Assembly: GCF_016908495.1 (NCBI RefSeq)
Contig: NZ_JAFBDZ010000009.1
Span: 1 to 57,653 of the forward strand
DNA length: 57,653 nt
Source of the DNA: Rossellomorea pakistanensis
Lineage (GTDB): Bacteria > Bacillota > Bacilli > Bacillales > Bacillaceae_B
Direction: 5' to 3'
The first letter of the stretch is position 1. Each line of letters opens with the position of its first letter. Below, piece after piece: positions 28,110 through 36,775 of the stretch. The notes under the pieces are model-generated. The model was not told the origin of the DNA, ran no database searches, and was given only the letters and a program-made list of their open reading frames with translations. A program made the position numbers and the translations under genes.

Positions 28110-29508
28110 GAGAGATTTTCTTGGTGAAAAGGAAATACCTGCAGATGTTTATTATGGAATACAAACATTACGGGCAGTAGAAAACTTTCCAATCACTGGC
28201 TATAAAATTCATACAGAAATGATAAAAGCGCTAGCAATGGTTAAAAAAGCAGCAGCGCTTGCCAATATGGATAGCATGCGCCTATATGAAGGACTTGGTA
28301 AAGTGATAGTTCAATCCACAGATGAAATTCTAGAAGGAAAGTGGCACGAGTATTTTATTGTTGATCCAATCCAGGGAGGAGCCGGTACATCAATGAATAT
28401 GAATGCAAATGAAGTCATTGCAAACCGTGCGCTTGAACTACTTGGTCATAATAAAGGAGAATACGGGAAATTGAGCCCTAATAGTCATGTGAATATGTCA
28501 CAATCAACAAACGATGTATTTCCGACAGCTATCCATATCTCGACTCTTAATATGCTTAATAAACTTCTGGATACCATGAATGACATGTTAGATGTTTTTA
28601 AGAAGAAAGCTCAGCAATTTGACCATATTATAAAAATGGGACGTACCCATCTACAAGATGCTGTACCAATTCGTCTTGGTCAAGAATTTGAAGCTTACAG
28701 CCGTGTATTGGAACGTGATATTAAACGGATTGGACAAACACGCCATCATCTTTATGAAGTAAATATGGGAGCGACGGCTGTAGGGACAGGGTTAAATGCT
28801 GACCCAAAGTATATAAAAAATGTTGTAAAGCACCTTGCAGACATTAGTGGCTTACAGCTTGTAGGAGCTGAACACCTTGTCGATGCAACCCAAAATACGG
28901 ATGCTTACACTGAAGTGTCAGCAGCATTGAAGGTATGTATGATGAATATGTCCAAAATAGCGAATGACTTACGGTTGATGGCATCCGGTCCTCGTGCAGG
29001 ATTTGGTGAAATTACTTTACCGTCACGTCAACCTGGTTCCTCTATAATGCCAGGAAAAGTAAATCCAGTAATGCCAGAGCTTATTAACCAAGTCGCCTTT
29101 CAGGTTATTGGAAACGACCATACGATTTGCTTAGCCTCTGAAGCAGGGCAGCTTGAATTAAACGTGATGGAACCAGTATTGGTTTTTAACTTGCTTCAAT
29201 CCATCAGCATTATGAACAATGCATTCAGTAGCTTTACTGAATTTTGTTTAACAGGTATTGAAGCAAATGAAGATCGGATGAAAGAATATGTTGAAAAAAG
29301 TGTGGGATTACTTACAGCTGTAAATCCACACATAGGGTATGAAGTTGCATCCCGAATTGCCCGGGAAGCCATCTTAAAAGGTAAATTGATTCGAGAGCTT
29401 TGCCTGCAATATGATGTTTTGACTGAGGAAGAGCTTGATTTAATTTTAAATCCATATGAAATGACAAATCCTGGTATTTCTGGTAGTGCTCTTTTGGAAC
29501 GAGTGTAA
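28078..29508 (+). CDS. ansB: Aspartate ammonia-lyase (AnsB/AspA)
   Basis: Converts aspartate to fumarate and ammonia, the step after asparaginase. The 476-residue fumarase/aspartase-superfamily protein shows [15 protein letters not shown], the superfamily signature containing the catalytic Ser loop, plus [11 protein letters not shown] and [13 protein letters not shown] 28078 has GGGAG upstream and lies inside the end of ansA, indicating translational coupling. Confidence 0.96.
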   Translation: MVRDKNAYRIERDFLGEKEIPADVYYGIQTLRAVENFPITGYKIHTEMIKALAMVKKAAALANMDSMRLYEGLGKVIVQSTDEILEGKWHEYFIVDPIQGGAGTSMNMNANEVIANRALELLGHNKGEYGKLSPNSHVNMSQSTNDVFPTAIHISTLNMLNKLLDTMNDMLDVFKKKAQQFDHIIKMGRTHLQDAVPIRLGQEFEAYSRVLERDIKRIGQTRHHLYEVNMGATAVGTGLNADPKYIKNVVKHLADISGLQLVGAEHLVDATQNTDAYTEVSAALKVCMMNMSKIANDLRLMASGPRAGFGEITLPSRQPGSSIMPGKVNPVMPELINQVAFQVIGNDHTICLASEAGQLELNVMEPVLVFNLLQSISIMNNAFSSFTEFCLTGIEANEDRMKEYVEKSVGLLTAVNPHIGYEVASRIAREAILKGKLIRELCLQYDVLTEEELDLILNPYEMTNPGISGSALLERV

Positions 29509-29687
29509 CAAACTATACTTATATATATAAGATATAATTTCTATTTGAATAATCATCCCTAATAAGAGTCATAGTTTGATAGTCAAAGTTTTTCGTTGTT
29601 TAATTTATTTTATACATTTGCTATGAATCTCTTGATCTAGGGATGACTGAAAAGAAAGATGAATGTTTAAATATATAATTTGAGATT

Positions 29688-29701
29688 TGAAAGCGTTTTA
29701 A
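29688..29701 (+). promoter_or_regulatory. cre-like site before the antiporter gene
   Basis: TGAAAGCGTTTTAA fits TGWNANCGNTNWCA except for the penultimate base. It lies 18 bases ahead of the proposed GTG start. Confidence 0.4.
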
Positions 29702-29718
29702 TATTAGGGGGAGTAGGA

Positions 29719-31128
29719 GTGAGGAATGTACGATTACCATCAATGTTTGAGATTGTCTTCACATTGGGATTGTTTTTAGTCATTGTTTTTTCATTTACCA
29801 CTATATTTGATTTACCGATACAGCTTGCGCTCTTTATATCGTGGTTCATTGTTATTTTACTTGGATTACGCTTAGGACACCGATACCAGCAATTACAAGG
29901 AGCTATAACAAGTGGGATTTCAAACGGTCTTGAGGCGATTTTAATTCTCATTGTAGTCGGTGCTCTTATCGGTACTTGGATTGCAGGAGGAGTCGTACCA
30001 ACACTTATTTATTACGGTTTGGAGTTTATCCACCCGAGCATTTTCTTATTAGCTACACTCGTCACTTGCTCGATCACATCATTGGCAACAGGTACGTCAT
30101 GGGGAACAGTGGGGACTGCAGGAATCGCGATGATGGCAATTGGAGAGGGAATGGGTATCCCTTTGCCACTTGTAGCTGGTGCTGTTCTTTCTGGTGCATA
30201 CTTCGGAGATAAGCTATCTCCACTTTCTGACAGTACCGTACTTGCAGCAACAATGTCGAAAGTTGATGTTATTGCACACGTACGTGCCATGTTATATTTG
30301 GATATCCCTGCATACATCATTACTGCTATTCTTTTTACTATAGTAGGGTTTATGTATGACGGGAAAAATACAGATTTAGAAAAAGTGGAATTTCTGAAAG
30401 CGGCATTACTGGAAAACTTTAATATTCAGATCTGGATGCTTATTCCGGCGATATTTGTCATTCTAATGCTAGCACTGAAACAACCTTCTGTACCAACTAT
30501 TGCTGCTGGTGCTCTCTTAGGAACCATTTGGGCTATTGCATTTCAAGGGATAGATTTTCCCATAGCTCTTGGTACTGCTTATAATGGTTTTTCTATAGCT
30601 ACAGGTGTTGAGTTTATGGACAATCTTCTGAATCGTGGGGGAATCCAGGGAATGCTAGGTTCAATCGTCGTTATTATTTTTGGATTAGGATTTGGGGGTC
30701 TACTTGAACATCTAGGAGTACTAAAAGTAATAGTATCTAAATTCCAGAACAAGTTAACTTCAGCAGGCAATGTGACTTTATCAACATTACTTGTAGCCTT
30801 TTTAGCGAATGCATTTGGTTGTGCTATGTACGTGTCACTTATTTTAACACCCAAGATTATGGAAGAAAACTATGATAATTTAAATATAGACCGGAGAGTT
30901 TTAGCTCGAAATTCTGAAGTCGGTGGTACACTAACATCCGGAATGATTCCATGGTCTGACAACGGGATTTTCATGGCAGGCATTTTAGGAATAGCTACCT
31001 TTTCCTATGTTCCTTTTATGTGGTTAAGTTTTGTTTCCATTTTACTTGCGATCATTTATGGTTATACAGGAAAATATATCTGGTACACTAAAAATGACGT
31101 ACAAGTACTTCAAAAGCAAGCCAACTAA
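29719..31128 (+). CDS. NhaC-family Na+/H+ antiporter (MleN-like)
   Basis: The 469-residue membrane protein has about eleven helices. Motifs such as GTSWGTVGTAGIA, GAYFGDKLSPLSDSTVLAAT and LLNRGGIQGMLGS are typical of NhaC antiporters. GTG 29719 has AGGGGGAGTAGGA upstream. In B. subtilis mleN (malate-H+/lactate-Na+ antiporter) follows ansAB; the same order here makes MleN-like function likely, although export of fumarate or malate is only inferred. Confidence 0.85.
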   Translation: MRNVRLPSMFEIVFTLGLFLVIVFSFTTIFDLPIQLALFISWFIVILLGLRLGHRYQQLQGAITSGISNGLEAILILIVVGALIGTWIAGGVVPTLIYYGLEFIHPSIFLLATLVTCSITSLATGTSWGTVGTAGIAMMAIGEGMGIPLPLVAGAVLSGAYFGDKLSPLSDSTVLAATMSKVDVIAHVRAMLYLDIPAYIITAILFTIVGFMYDGKNTDLEKVEFLKAALLENFNIQIWMLIPAIFVILMLALKQPSVPTIAAGALLGTIWAIAFQGIDFPIALGTAYNGFSIATGVEFMDNLLNRGGIQGMLGSIVVIIFGLGFGGLLEHLGVLKVIVSKFQNKLTSAGNVTLSTLLVAFLANAFGCAMYVSLILTPKIMEENYDNLNIDRRVLARNSEVGGTLTSGMIPWSDNGIFMAGILGIATFSYVPFMWLSFVSILLAIIYGYTGKYIWYTKNDVQVLQKQAN

Positions 31129-31343
31129 ATAAATCTCTACAATTTTAACTTTAAAAATATTTAGTGAAAAGTGTTAAAGGGAAGTAAGAAACTTAATCCT
31201 AAAGATTTATTCTGAACTCTCTTATCATCCTAACAACTTAAAAATGAAACTTTCGGACATTATTTTCTCTTTTTCTGTTTTAAATTATTTCTAGTTTATA
31301 ACTGCTCATCCAATTAATTTCTTAAATAATAATATCTATTTTG

Positions 31344-31389
31344 AGAAAAGACCTTTTATCAATTAAGCTACTGATGAAAGGTCTTTTCT
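31344..31389 (+). terminator. Hairpin, probable terminator of ansAB-mleN
   Basis: A 13-bp perfect stem AGAAAAGACCTTT/AAAGGTCTTTTCT with a 20-base loop. The Ts lie inside the stem, so it could act in both directions. Confidence 0.55.
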
Positions 31390-31615
31390 ATAATTTGAAG
31401 GCTTTTATCACAGTACTGTGTAATGTCTCTTTCATTTAACAGCATGAACGTATATGCAAAGAATATTTACTGTAATTAAAAAAATCAGCAAGACTTAATA
31501 AAATTAGAATGCTATTTGTAGGTGAACGATTTAACGCTTGACTCCAAGATAAATAGGTGAAACCCCATTCAATTGAATACCTCAAGCAAAGGGATGATTA
31601 GCTCTTTTTGTTTCG

Positions 31616-31630
31616 TATCGCTGGGCGATA
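31616..31630. promoter_or_regulatory. Palindrome TATCGC-TGG-GCGATA, copy 1
   Basis: A 15-bp palindrome in a conserved leader (GTTTCGTATCGCTGGGCGAT and ATAACTTGC) about 55 bases before the gene. Identical palindromes precede the two decayed copies (32617-32631, 33066-33080). It is a candidate operator or binding site for the encoded HTH protein. Confidence 0.5.
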
Positions 31631-31684
31631 TAACTTGCAAATAAATCTAAAAACCTTCATATTTAATAGAAAAGGAGGTCCGAT

Positions 31685-32392
31685 ATGCGACGTGATATAC
31701 AACCGAATGAACGAGCTTTCTCTTCTAAGGAAGTGGCAGAAGAAGTAGGGATTGCAACACCCACAGTTCGAAAGTATGGCCAAATCTTAGAGCGGAATGG
31801 TTATGAGTTTTTGAAAGATGGCGATCGACGTATCTTTGTTCAATCTGACATTGTAGCGCTTATAGCGTTACGCGATACGGACAAACCCCTAGACGATACA
31901 GCTAAAGACCTTGTGAATCAACAAAAAGAAAGGTTAGAAGAATCCAATGAAACAGAGATTACGATAACCGATACATATGAAAATTTACCTCATGACCCCA
32001 ATCAATTAAAAGAGGTTTTAATGTTTTTAGTCAATGAACTCGCAGCAACACGTGAAATGAATGTCCAACTGACAAACGATATGTCAGAGCTTAAAACAAA
32101 GGTTTCCCGACTCCAGCAAGATCATCATATTATAAGTTCTAGTATTGGAAATTCAGCACAAAAAACTAATGCTAAAATTGAAAAATTAACGGAACAACAA
32201 AATAGCCATTACGAAACATTGCTGCAACAAGAAAAACAAAAAAGTGAACTCTTGCAAAAAGAAATACAAACTATAAGGGACGAGCAGAAAAAAGAATGGA
32301 GTTCACAAAATGATTTTAATAAGCGTTTAGAAGAAGCGATACAAAAGCCTAAAGAAAAATGGGCATGGCTTTTCTCCATATTCCGAAAATAA
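31685..32392 (+). CDS. MerR-type HTH, coiled-coil DNA-binding protein (DUF3967-like)
   Basis: The 235-residue protein starts with a MerR-like winged HTH (FSSKEVAEEVGIATPTVRKYGQ to about residue 60). An acidic linker follows, then a long coiled coil (about 105-225) and a basic aromatic end KWAWLFSIFRK. This build is that of DUF3967 proteins of Bacillus plasmids and phages, related in layout to the chromosome-anchoring protein RacA; the C-terminal end could touch membrane. AAGGAGG precedes ATG 31685. It is the only intact member of three tandem copies. Confidence 0.75.
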   Translation: MRRDIQPNERAFSSKEVAEEVGIATPTVRKYGQILERNGYEFLKDGDRRIFVQSDIVALIALRDTDKPLDDTAKDLVNQQKERLEESNETEITITDTYENLPHDPNQLKEVLMFLVNELAATREMNVQLTNDMSELKTKVSRLQQDHHIISSSIGNSAQKTNAKIEKLTEQQNSHYETLLQQEKQKSELLQKEIQTIRDEQKKEWSSQNDFNKRLEEAIQKPKEKWAWLFSIFRK

Positions 32393-32405
32393 GGTACCTG
32401 TTTAA

Positions 32406-32591
32406 AGTTTTTATGCTGAAGGGTGTAAAGATTTGTGGAAGGAAATTTTTGGTGTAGAAAATTTAAGCGGTACGCATCCAAACATTATACAAAACTTGAA
32501 GTAAGCAAAAAGAATGATTGATGACATGGGAGTTGAGGTGGTTAAGAACCTTAATAAAAAATATGAGTCATCCTTAATAGAGTTCCTTTAA
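32406..32591 (+). pseudogene. Unidentified coding remnant with an internal stop
   Basis: Reading from 32406 gives SFYAEGCKDLWKEIFGV, then ENLSGTHPNIIQNLK, a TAA, and in the same frame AKRMIDDMGVEVVKNLN and KKYESSLIEFL before the final TAA. The continuous protein-like composition on both sides of the stop suggests the 3' end of a decayed gene. I do not recognise the family. Confidence 0.4.
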
Positions 32592-32616
32592 AGGGTGGAT
32601 CGGCTTTTTTGTTTCG

Positions 32617-33005
32617 TATCGCTGGGCGATATAACTTGCCATTAAAACCCCAGAGCCTTCATCTTTATGAAAAGGAAGTCGTATGCGACATGATATACAT
32701 CTGAATGAACGAGCATTCACTTCTAAGTAAGTAGCAACACCTACTGATCGAAAGTGTGGCCATATTTTAGAGTGAAAAGGATATGAGTTCTTAAAAGAGG
32801 CAACCCACGTATCATTGTTCGAAGCGTTTATAGCGTTGCCCGATACGAACAAGTCCCCTAGACGATACAGCTAAAGAGCTTGTGTATTAACAAAATGAAA
32901 GATTAGAATTTAACCAATGAACTCGCAGCCGCGTGTGAAGTGAATATCCAACTGATAAAACGATATGTCTCAGTTTAAAACAAAGGTTTCCCGACTCCAA
33001 CAGTT
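32617..33005 (+). pseudogene. Decayed copy 2 of the MerR-HTH/DUF3967-like gene, with leader palindrome
   Basis: The leader with TATCGC-TGG-GCGATA (32617-32631) and the start (ATGCGACATGATATACA at 32683) repeat those of the intact gene at 31616-31700. The body can be followed through matching blocks (GATACAGCTAAAGAGCTTGTGT, AACTCGCAGC, AAGGTTTCCCGACTCCAACA). Deletions and stops, for example TCTAAGTAAGTAGCAACA, destroy the frame, and the middle and 3' end are missing. Confidence 0.75.
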
Positions 33006-33065
33006 CATCATGTCCTAAATAGTGTTCCTCAAGAAATGGGATATTCAACCTTTTTTTGAGTTTCG

Positions 33066-33450
33066 TATCGCTGGGCGATATACCTTGCAAATAAATCCCT
33101 AGAACCTTTATCTTTAAGAAAAGGAAGTCTGATATGCGACATGATATACGTCTGAATGAATGAGTATTCTCTTCCGAGGGGGGCAGAAGGAGTGGTAATG
33201 CAAGCACCCACTGTTCGAAAGTATGGCCAAATTTTGAGGGAAAAGGATAAGAGTTCTTAAAAGAGGGTAACCCACGTATCTTTGTTCAATCCGACATCGG
33301 AGCGCTTATATCGCTACCCGATACAGGCAATTCTCTAGACGATATAGAGAAGACCTTGTGTATCAACAAAATGAAAAATTAGAAGCAACAAATGAAACAG
33401 AGGTTGCGATATCTGATACATTTAGAATTTAACCTATTGACTCCAATCAA
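33066..33450 (+). pseudogene. Decayed copy 3 of the MerR-HTH/DUF3967-like gene, with leader palindrome
   Basis: The palindrome at 33066-33080, the start at ATG 33134, and blocks such as CCCACTGTTCGAAAGTATGG and GTATCTTTGTTCAATCCGAC match the intact gene. In-frame stops come early (GAATGAATGAGTATTC) and the coiled-coil half is lost. Downstream to 33,770 I see no further gene. Confidence 0.75.
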
Positions 33451-33775
33451 TTAATAGAAATCACTATTTTTCAAATTTCAACAAATTCCCGGGAAATAAC
33501 TACAAATTATGAGTAGATATCGACAAAAATTAGAAGCATTTAAACAAACATTTGAATTTTTTACTGATAAGAAAGTAGACATACTCTAGAATTCCAATCC
33601 TCAATGCTGTTAATTTTACTCATAGCTTTTTTATCTTCTGTTTTGAAATGTATATGGAAGATTCATTTGTTGACCTATTGAAAATAAGAACTTCATTAGG
33701 TAAAAAAACTATTATTTTTTGTATTCAATTTTTAACTGGTAATTCTCGTCATAATGAGAATGTAGATGATAAAGA

Positions 33776-33804
33776 AGTCACTCTCATTAGAGGGTGGTTT
33801 TTTT
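33776..33804 (+). terminator. Short hairpin with T-run before the ASCH gene
   Basis: CACTCTCATTAGAGGGTG forms a small hairpin followed by GTTTTTTT. It would end any transcript coming through the pseudogene area. Confidence 0.45.
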
Positions 33805-33828
33805 GGTGAATAAAAAGGGGGGGTAACT

Positions 33829-34284
33829 ATGGAACATAAGTCTGTCACCAAAATGTGGGAGAACTACACGAAAATATCAGATACTAGCAATAAGACCTAT
33901 AATTCCTGGCATTTTTGTCATGAGAAGGAAGATGCTGATCACTTAGCTCAATTAGTAAAAGACGGAATTAAAACAGCGACTTCTTCTTTGCACTTGTTTT
34001 ACGAGTTAGAAGGGGAAAGTCTTCCAAAGCGCGGTCAGTTGGATATTATCACAAACTGGGAGGGAATAGCCCAAGCAATTATAGAAACAGTAGACGTAAG
34101 GGTTATTCCATTTAAAGAAGTTAATGCAGACTTCGCTTATAAAGAAGGAGAGGGCGATCGCTCTTTAAACTATTGGAGAAAGGTACATGTCGACTTCTTT
34201 TCAGCAGAATTAGCAGCGATAAACCAATCATTTTCTGATGAAATGTTGGTAGTATGTGAGGAGTTTAAGATTGTCTATATGTAG
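33829..34284 (+). CDS. ASCH-domain protein
   Basis: The 151-residue soluble protein belongs to the ASCH superfamily (PUA-like beta barrel, putative RNA binding). It has the residue pattern AQLVKDGIKTATSSL near the N-terminus, KRGQLDIITNWEGIAQAIIET in the middle and EGEGDRSLNYWRKVHVDFF later. ATG 33829 has a G-rich AAAAAGGGGGGG upstream. Monocistronic between two terminators. The molecular substrate is unknown; some ASCH proteins act on modified cytidine. Confidence 0.85.
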   Translation: MEHKSVTKMWENYTKISDTSNKTYNSWHFCHEKEDADHLAQLVKDGIKTATSSLHLFYELEGESLPKRGQLDIITNWEGIAQAIIETVDVRVIPFKEVNADFAYKEGEGDRSLNYWRKVHVDFFSAELAAINQSFSDEMLVVCEEFKIVYM

Positions 34285-34312
34285 TGGATTAAGCCGTATT
34301 ACACATATTATT

Positions 34313-34348
34313 AATCCCCTTAGATTAAAAAATCTAAGGGGATTTTTA
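34313..34348 (+). terminator. Terminator of the ASCH gene
   Basis: AATCCCCTTAGATT-AAAA-AATCTAAGGGGATT, a 14-bp perfect stem, followed by TTTATA. Confidence 0.9.
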
Positions 34349-34787
34349 TATGGATTCGACAAAAAACTCCATCAGTAAAATTAAGTATAAATACCTATGA
34401 GTTTTTACAATTAAGTCAAAACCCAACTATACCGCGAAGAAAGAGAAGTATTTATCTATTTTTCAGAATATTCCTCCGGTTATATCGTCTAAAACTCCCG
34501 GAAAAAACCCTTACCTTCAAACTAATTTTAGTATAAAAATCCTAGACATAATTCGACAAAATCCTACGGTTATTGACCAATTTACAAACAAATGGTAGAA
34601 ATTATATAGAAAAAAGGTATGAACAAAATGTGAATAAATGTTTCAATTTGGAAAATAGTGGTAAATGTGCGAGAATTTACAATATGTTCCGGATGTCTCT
34701 TACATTTGTACCATTTTCAGATAATACTGACATCATATTGAGATTCTGTACGTAAGTAGAGGAGAGAAAGAAGGGAAGGGCCGAAAG
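34349..34787. promoter_or_regulatory. Upstream region of the Tad operon with two Spo0A-like boxes
   Basis: TTCGACA, the complement of the Spo0A box core TGTCGAA, occurs at 34355-34361 and 34552-34558. TTGACC at 34573 could be a -35 with a weak TAGAAA 17 bases on. An imperfect inverted repeat (TGGTAAATGT...ACATTTGTACCA) spans about 34659-34712. No gene is visible. The promoter assignment is tentative. Confidence 0.4.
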
Positions 34788-35564
34788 ATGCTGGAGTCGA
34801 AAAGGAAAGCTATTATATTTATTGTTTTATCACTTCTATTAGCATTAACTGCTGGTTTTTTAGTTTTGAAGAAAGTACAAGCGTTAAATACTAACCTTGG
34901 GACGACTGTACAAGTGTATGTAGCAAGTGATGAGATTTCATCACGGTCAATTATTACACCTAATAACGTTAAGACAGAGGAAATACCTAAGAAATATTTG
35001 AAAAAGTATCACGTTACAGAAGTCAAAGATCTAGCAGGAAAAGTATCCGTTGTCCCTTTGTCAGAAGGGGATATTATTACTAAAAATATTCTTAAAGATG
35101 TTTCAGCTGTAGTAGAGGAGAACAATCGTCTTATTACTTTAATGAAATCTGAAAGAGTATTTTTCGACCAACGACTAGAGGCGTTAGATAGAGTAGACAT
35201 CATTGTTTCCCACAGGTTCAATGATAAAGAAGAGACGTCCATATTTATGAAGGATGTAAAAGTGGCTATGGTTGCTAAAAAGGATAATGATTTCCAAGGT
35301 GTACAATTAGAAGTTCCTTTAGATAAAGCACCCGAGTTAATACATATGCAGAACTATGCAGATAGCTTACGGATAATAAAAGCAAATGTCGAAAAAAAAG
35401 AAGAACAAGAGAAAGCGTCTAAGAAAGAGGCTGAACCAGCCAAGGAAGAAACACCTGCACCGAAAAAGGAAGAAAAGCCTAAACAAGAACCTGCTAAAAA
35501 GCCTGCAGAAGAAAAGCCAAAAGAAAAACCAGCTGAGAAGCCTGCAGAAAAACCTAAAGAGTAA
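34788..35564 (+). CDS. cpaB: Flp pilus assembly protein CpaB (RcpC), SAF domain
   Basis: The 258-residue protein has one N-terminal membrane helix (about 8-28) and an extracytoplasmic SAF domain (about 41-100, VYVASDEISSRSIITPNNV). A second beta domain follows, then a long Lys/Glu/Pro/Ala tail (about 207-258) of PAKKPAEEKPKEK type. In Gram-negatives CpaB supports the outer-membrane secretin. Here there is no outer membrane, so the Lys/Pro tail may traverse or contact the cell wall. First gene of the Tad operon; RBS GAAGGGAAGGG. Confidence 0.85.
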   Translation: MLESKRKAIIFIVLSLLLALTAGFLVLKKVQALNTNLGTTVQVYVASDEISSRSIITPNNVKTEEIPKKYLKKYHVTEVKDLAGKVSVVPLSEGDIITKNILKDVSAVVEENNRLITLMKSERVFFDQRLEALDRVDIIVSHRFNDKEETSIFMKDVKVAMVAKKDNDFQGVQLEVPLDKAPELIHMQNYADSLRIIKANVEKKEEQEKASKKEAEPAKEETPAPKKEEKPKQEPAKKPAEEKPKEKPAEKPAEKPKE

Positions 35565-35601
35565 TGAAAAAAGCAACAGTAGTTAATGGCGGAGGGAATT
35601 T

Positions 35602-36747
35602 ATGAATAAACAAAATCAACTTTTCCTCATTGGAGAAGAAAACGAACTATATGAAAATATCACAGCCCATTTACCAGCATATGAGTTATTACATATTTCA
35701 GTAGAGAATTGGTCTGAAGATCTAAGAAGGTATGATCCTACTATTATCGTTGTGTATCAAGGAGAGAATACTCTTTCAACCCAAATCATTCAGGAAATCT
35801 ATAATGAGTTCCCTAATGTATCCATTCTATATGTACATAGTGAACAAGATTTTTCACTTTTGAGGGATGTTACACGAGCGGGTGCAGAAGATTTTCTAAT
35901 TGCTCCTAGTGAAATTGATACATTGGAAAGTAGAGTGAACCACTTTTGGCAGGAACAGCAGTCAAAAATGGAAGCAGCTGTTTCTTCAGGGAGCTATAAG
36001 AAAGGGAAAGGGCAAATATTTGCCTTTTATAGCGGCAAAGGCGGGACAGGCAAAACCTTTCTTAGTACCTCTTTTGCCCAAACCTTAAAGCTAGAATCTA
36101 CTGCTCAGGTGATTCATCTTGACTTTAATTTTCAATTTGGTGGGGCTGAAACTTATCTTGGAATTGAAAGCAACCGTTCCTTAATCGATTTAAAGCCTGT
36201 AATCAATGAGCTTAATGAACACCATATCCGAAATGTTTCCGAGAAAGAGGAACATTCCAAGCTTGAGGTCCTTCTTAGTCCAAGAGATGCGGAAATGGCG
36301 GAGAAGGTCGATGAAGAATTTATGATCCGTCTGTTAAGAGCGTGCAAAAGAAGCTACGATTTCATTGTGGTGGATTTGCCATCCTCAATAGATGAGAAAA
36401 CGTTCAACGTTTTAGAAGAAGCAGATCGAATTTATTATGTTATGACACTGGATACACCGGCTATTCGTGTCTTAAAGCACGTTGAAGACCTCTTTAAGAG
36501 ACTGGGTCTTCAAACGGAGGAACGACTGGAGCTTATTCTTAATTTTAAGGGAAGAGAAAATGAATTAACGAAAAAGGATCTAGAAAAGTTCATCCACTTT
36601 CCAGTATCTGTAGAAATTAGAAGAGATATTAAAGGGGTTCAATCAGCCGTCAATCAAGGGGTGCCGCTGAGGAAAGCAACAAAAGAAAAGAAATTAATTC
36701 CCCCTGCTAAAGACATTCAAAAATGGGTTACGTCAATGTTGAAATAG
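35602..36747 (+). CDS. tadZ: Tad pilus polar localisation ATPase TadZ/CpaE
   Basis: The 381-residue protein has an atypical receiver-like N-terminal domain (about 1-115) and a MinD/ParA-type ATPase with deviant Walker A SGKGGTGKT at 144-152 and FIVVDLPSS as Walker B region. TadZ proteins place the Tad machine in the cell. ATG 35602 follows GGCGGAGGG. It is cotranscribed with cpaB and tadA. Confidence 0.9.
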   Translation: MNKQNQLFLIGEENELYENITAHLPAYELLHISVENWSEDLRRYDPTIIVVYQGENTLSTQIIQEIYNEFPNVSILYVHSEQDFSLLRDVTRAGAEDFLIAPSEIDTLESRVNHFWQEQQSKMEAAVSSGSYKKGKGQIFAFYSGKGGTGKTFLSTSFAQTLKLESTAQVIHLDFNFQFGGAETYLGIESNRSLIDLKPVINELNEHHIRNVSEKEEHSKLEVLLSPRDAEMAEKVDEEFMIRLLRACKRSYDFIVVDLPSSIDEKTFNVLEEADRIYYVMTLDTPAIRVLKHVEDLFKRLGLQTEERLELILNFKGRENELTKKDLEKFIHFPVSVEIRRDIKGVQSAVNQGVPLRKATKEKKLIPPAKDIQKWVTSMLK

Positions 36748-36775
36748 TAACCAATCAAAGGAAGGGAGGGATCCC

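Larger units (their letters stand above)
31129..31684. other. Intergenic region before the MerR-HTH repeat genes
   Basis: It contains a hairpin at 31344-31389 (AGAAAAGACCTTT/AAAGGTCTTTTCT) that may terminate the antiporter transcript. It also contains the leader with palindrome TATCGC-TGG-GCGATA at 31616. No gene is visible in the rest. Confidence 0.5.

Noticed and set aside
32574..33211. Several short genes in the region after the HTH gene
   Set aside because: The open frames there, mostly on the minus strand, overlap two decayed copies of the 31685 gene and have no independent support.
35386..35586. Lys-rich open frame at the end of cpaB
   Set aside because: A shifted reading of the Lys/Glu/Pro tail of CpaB; no RBS and extreme composition.
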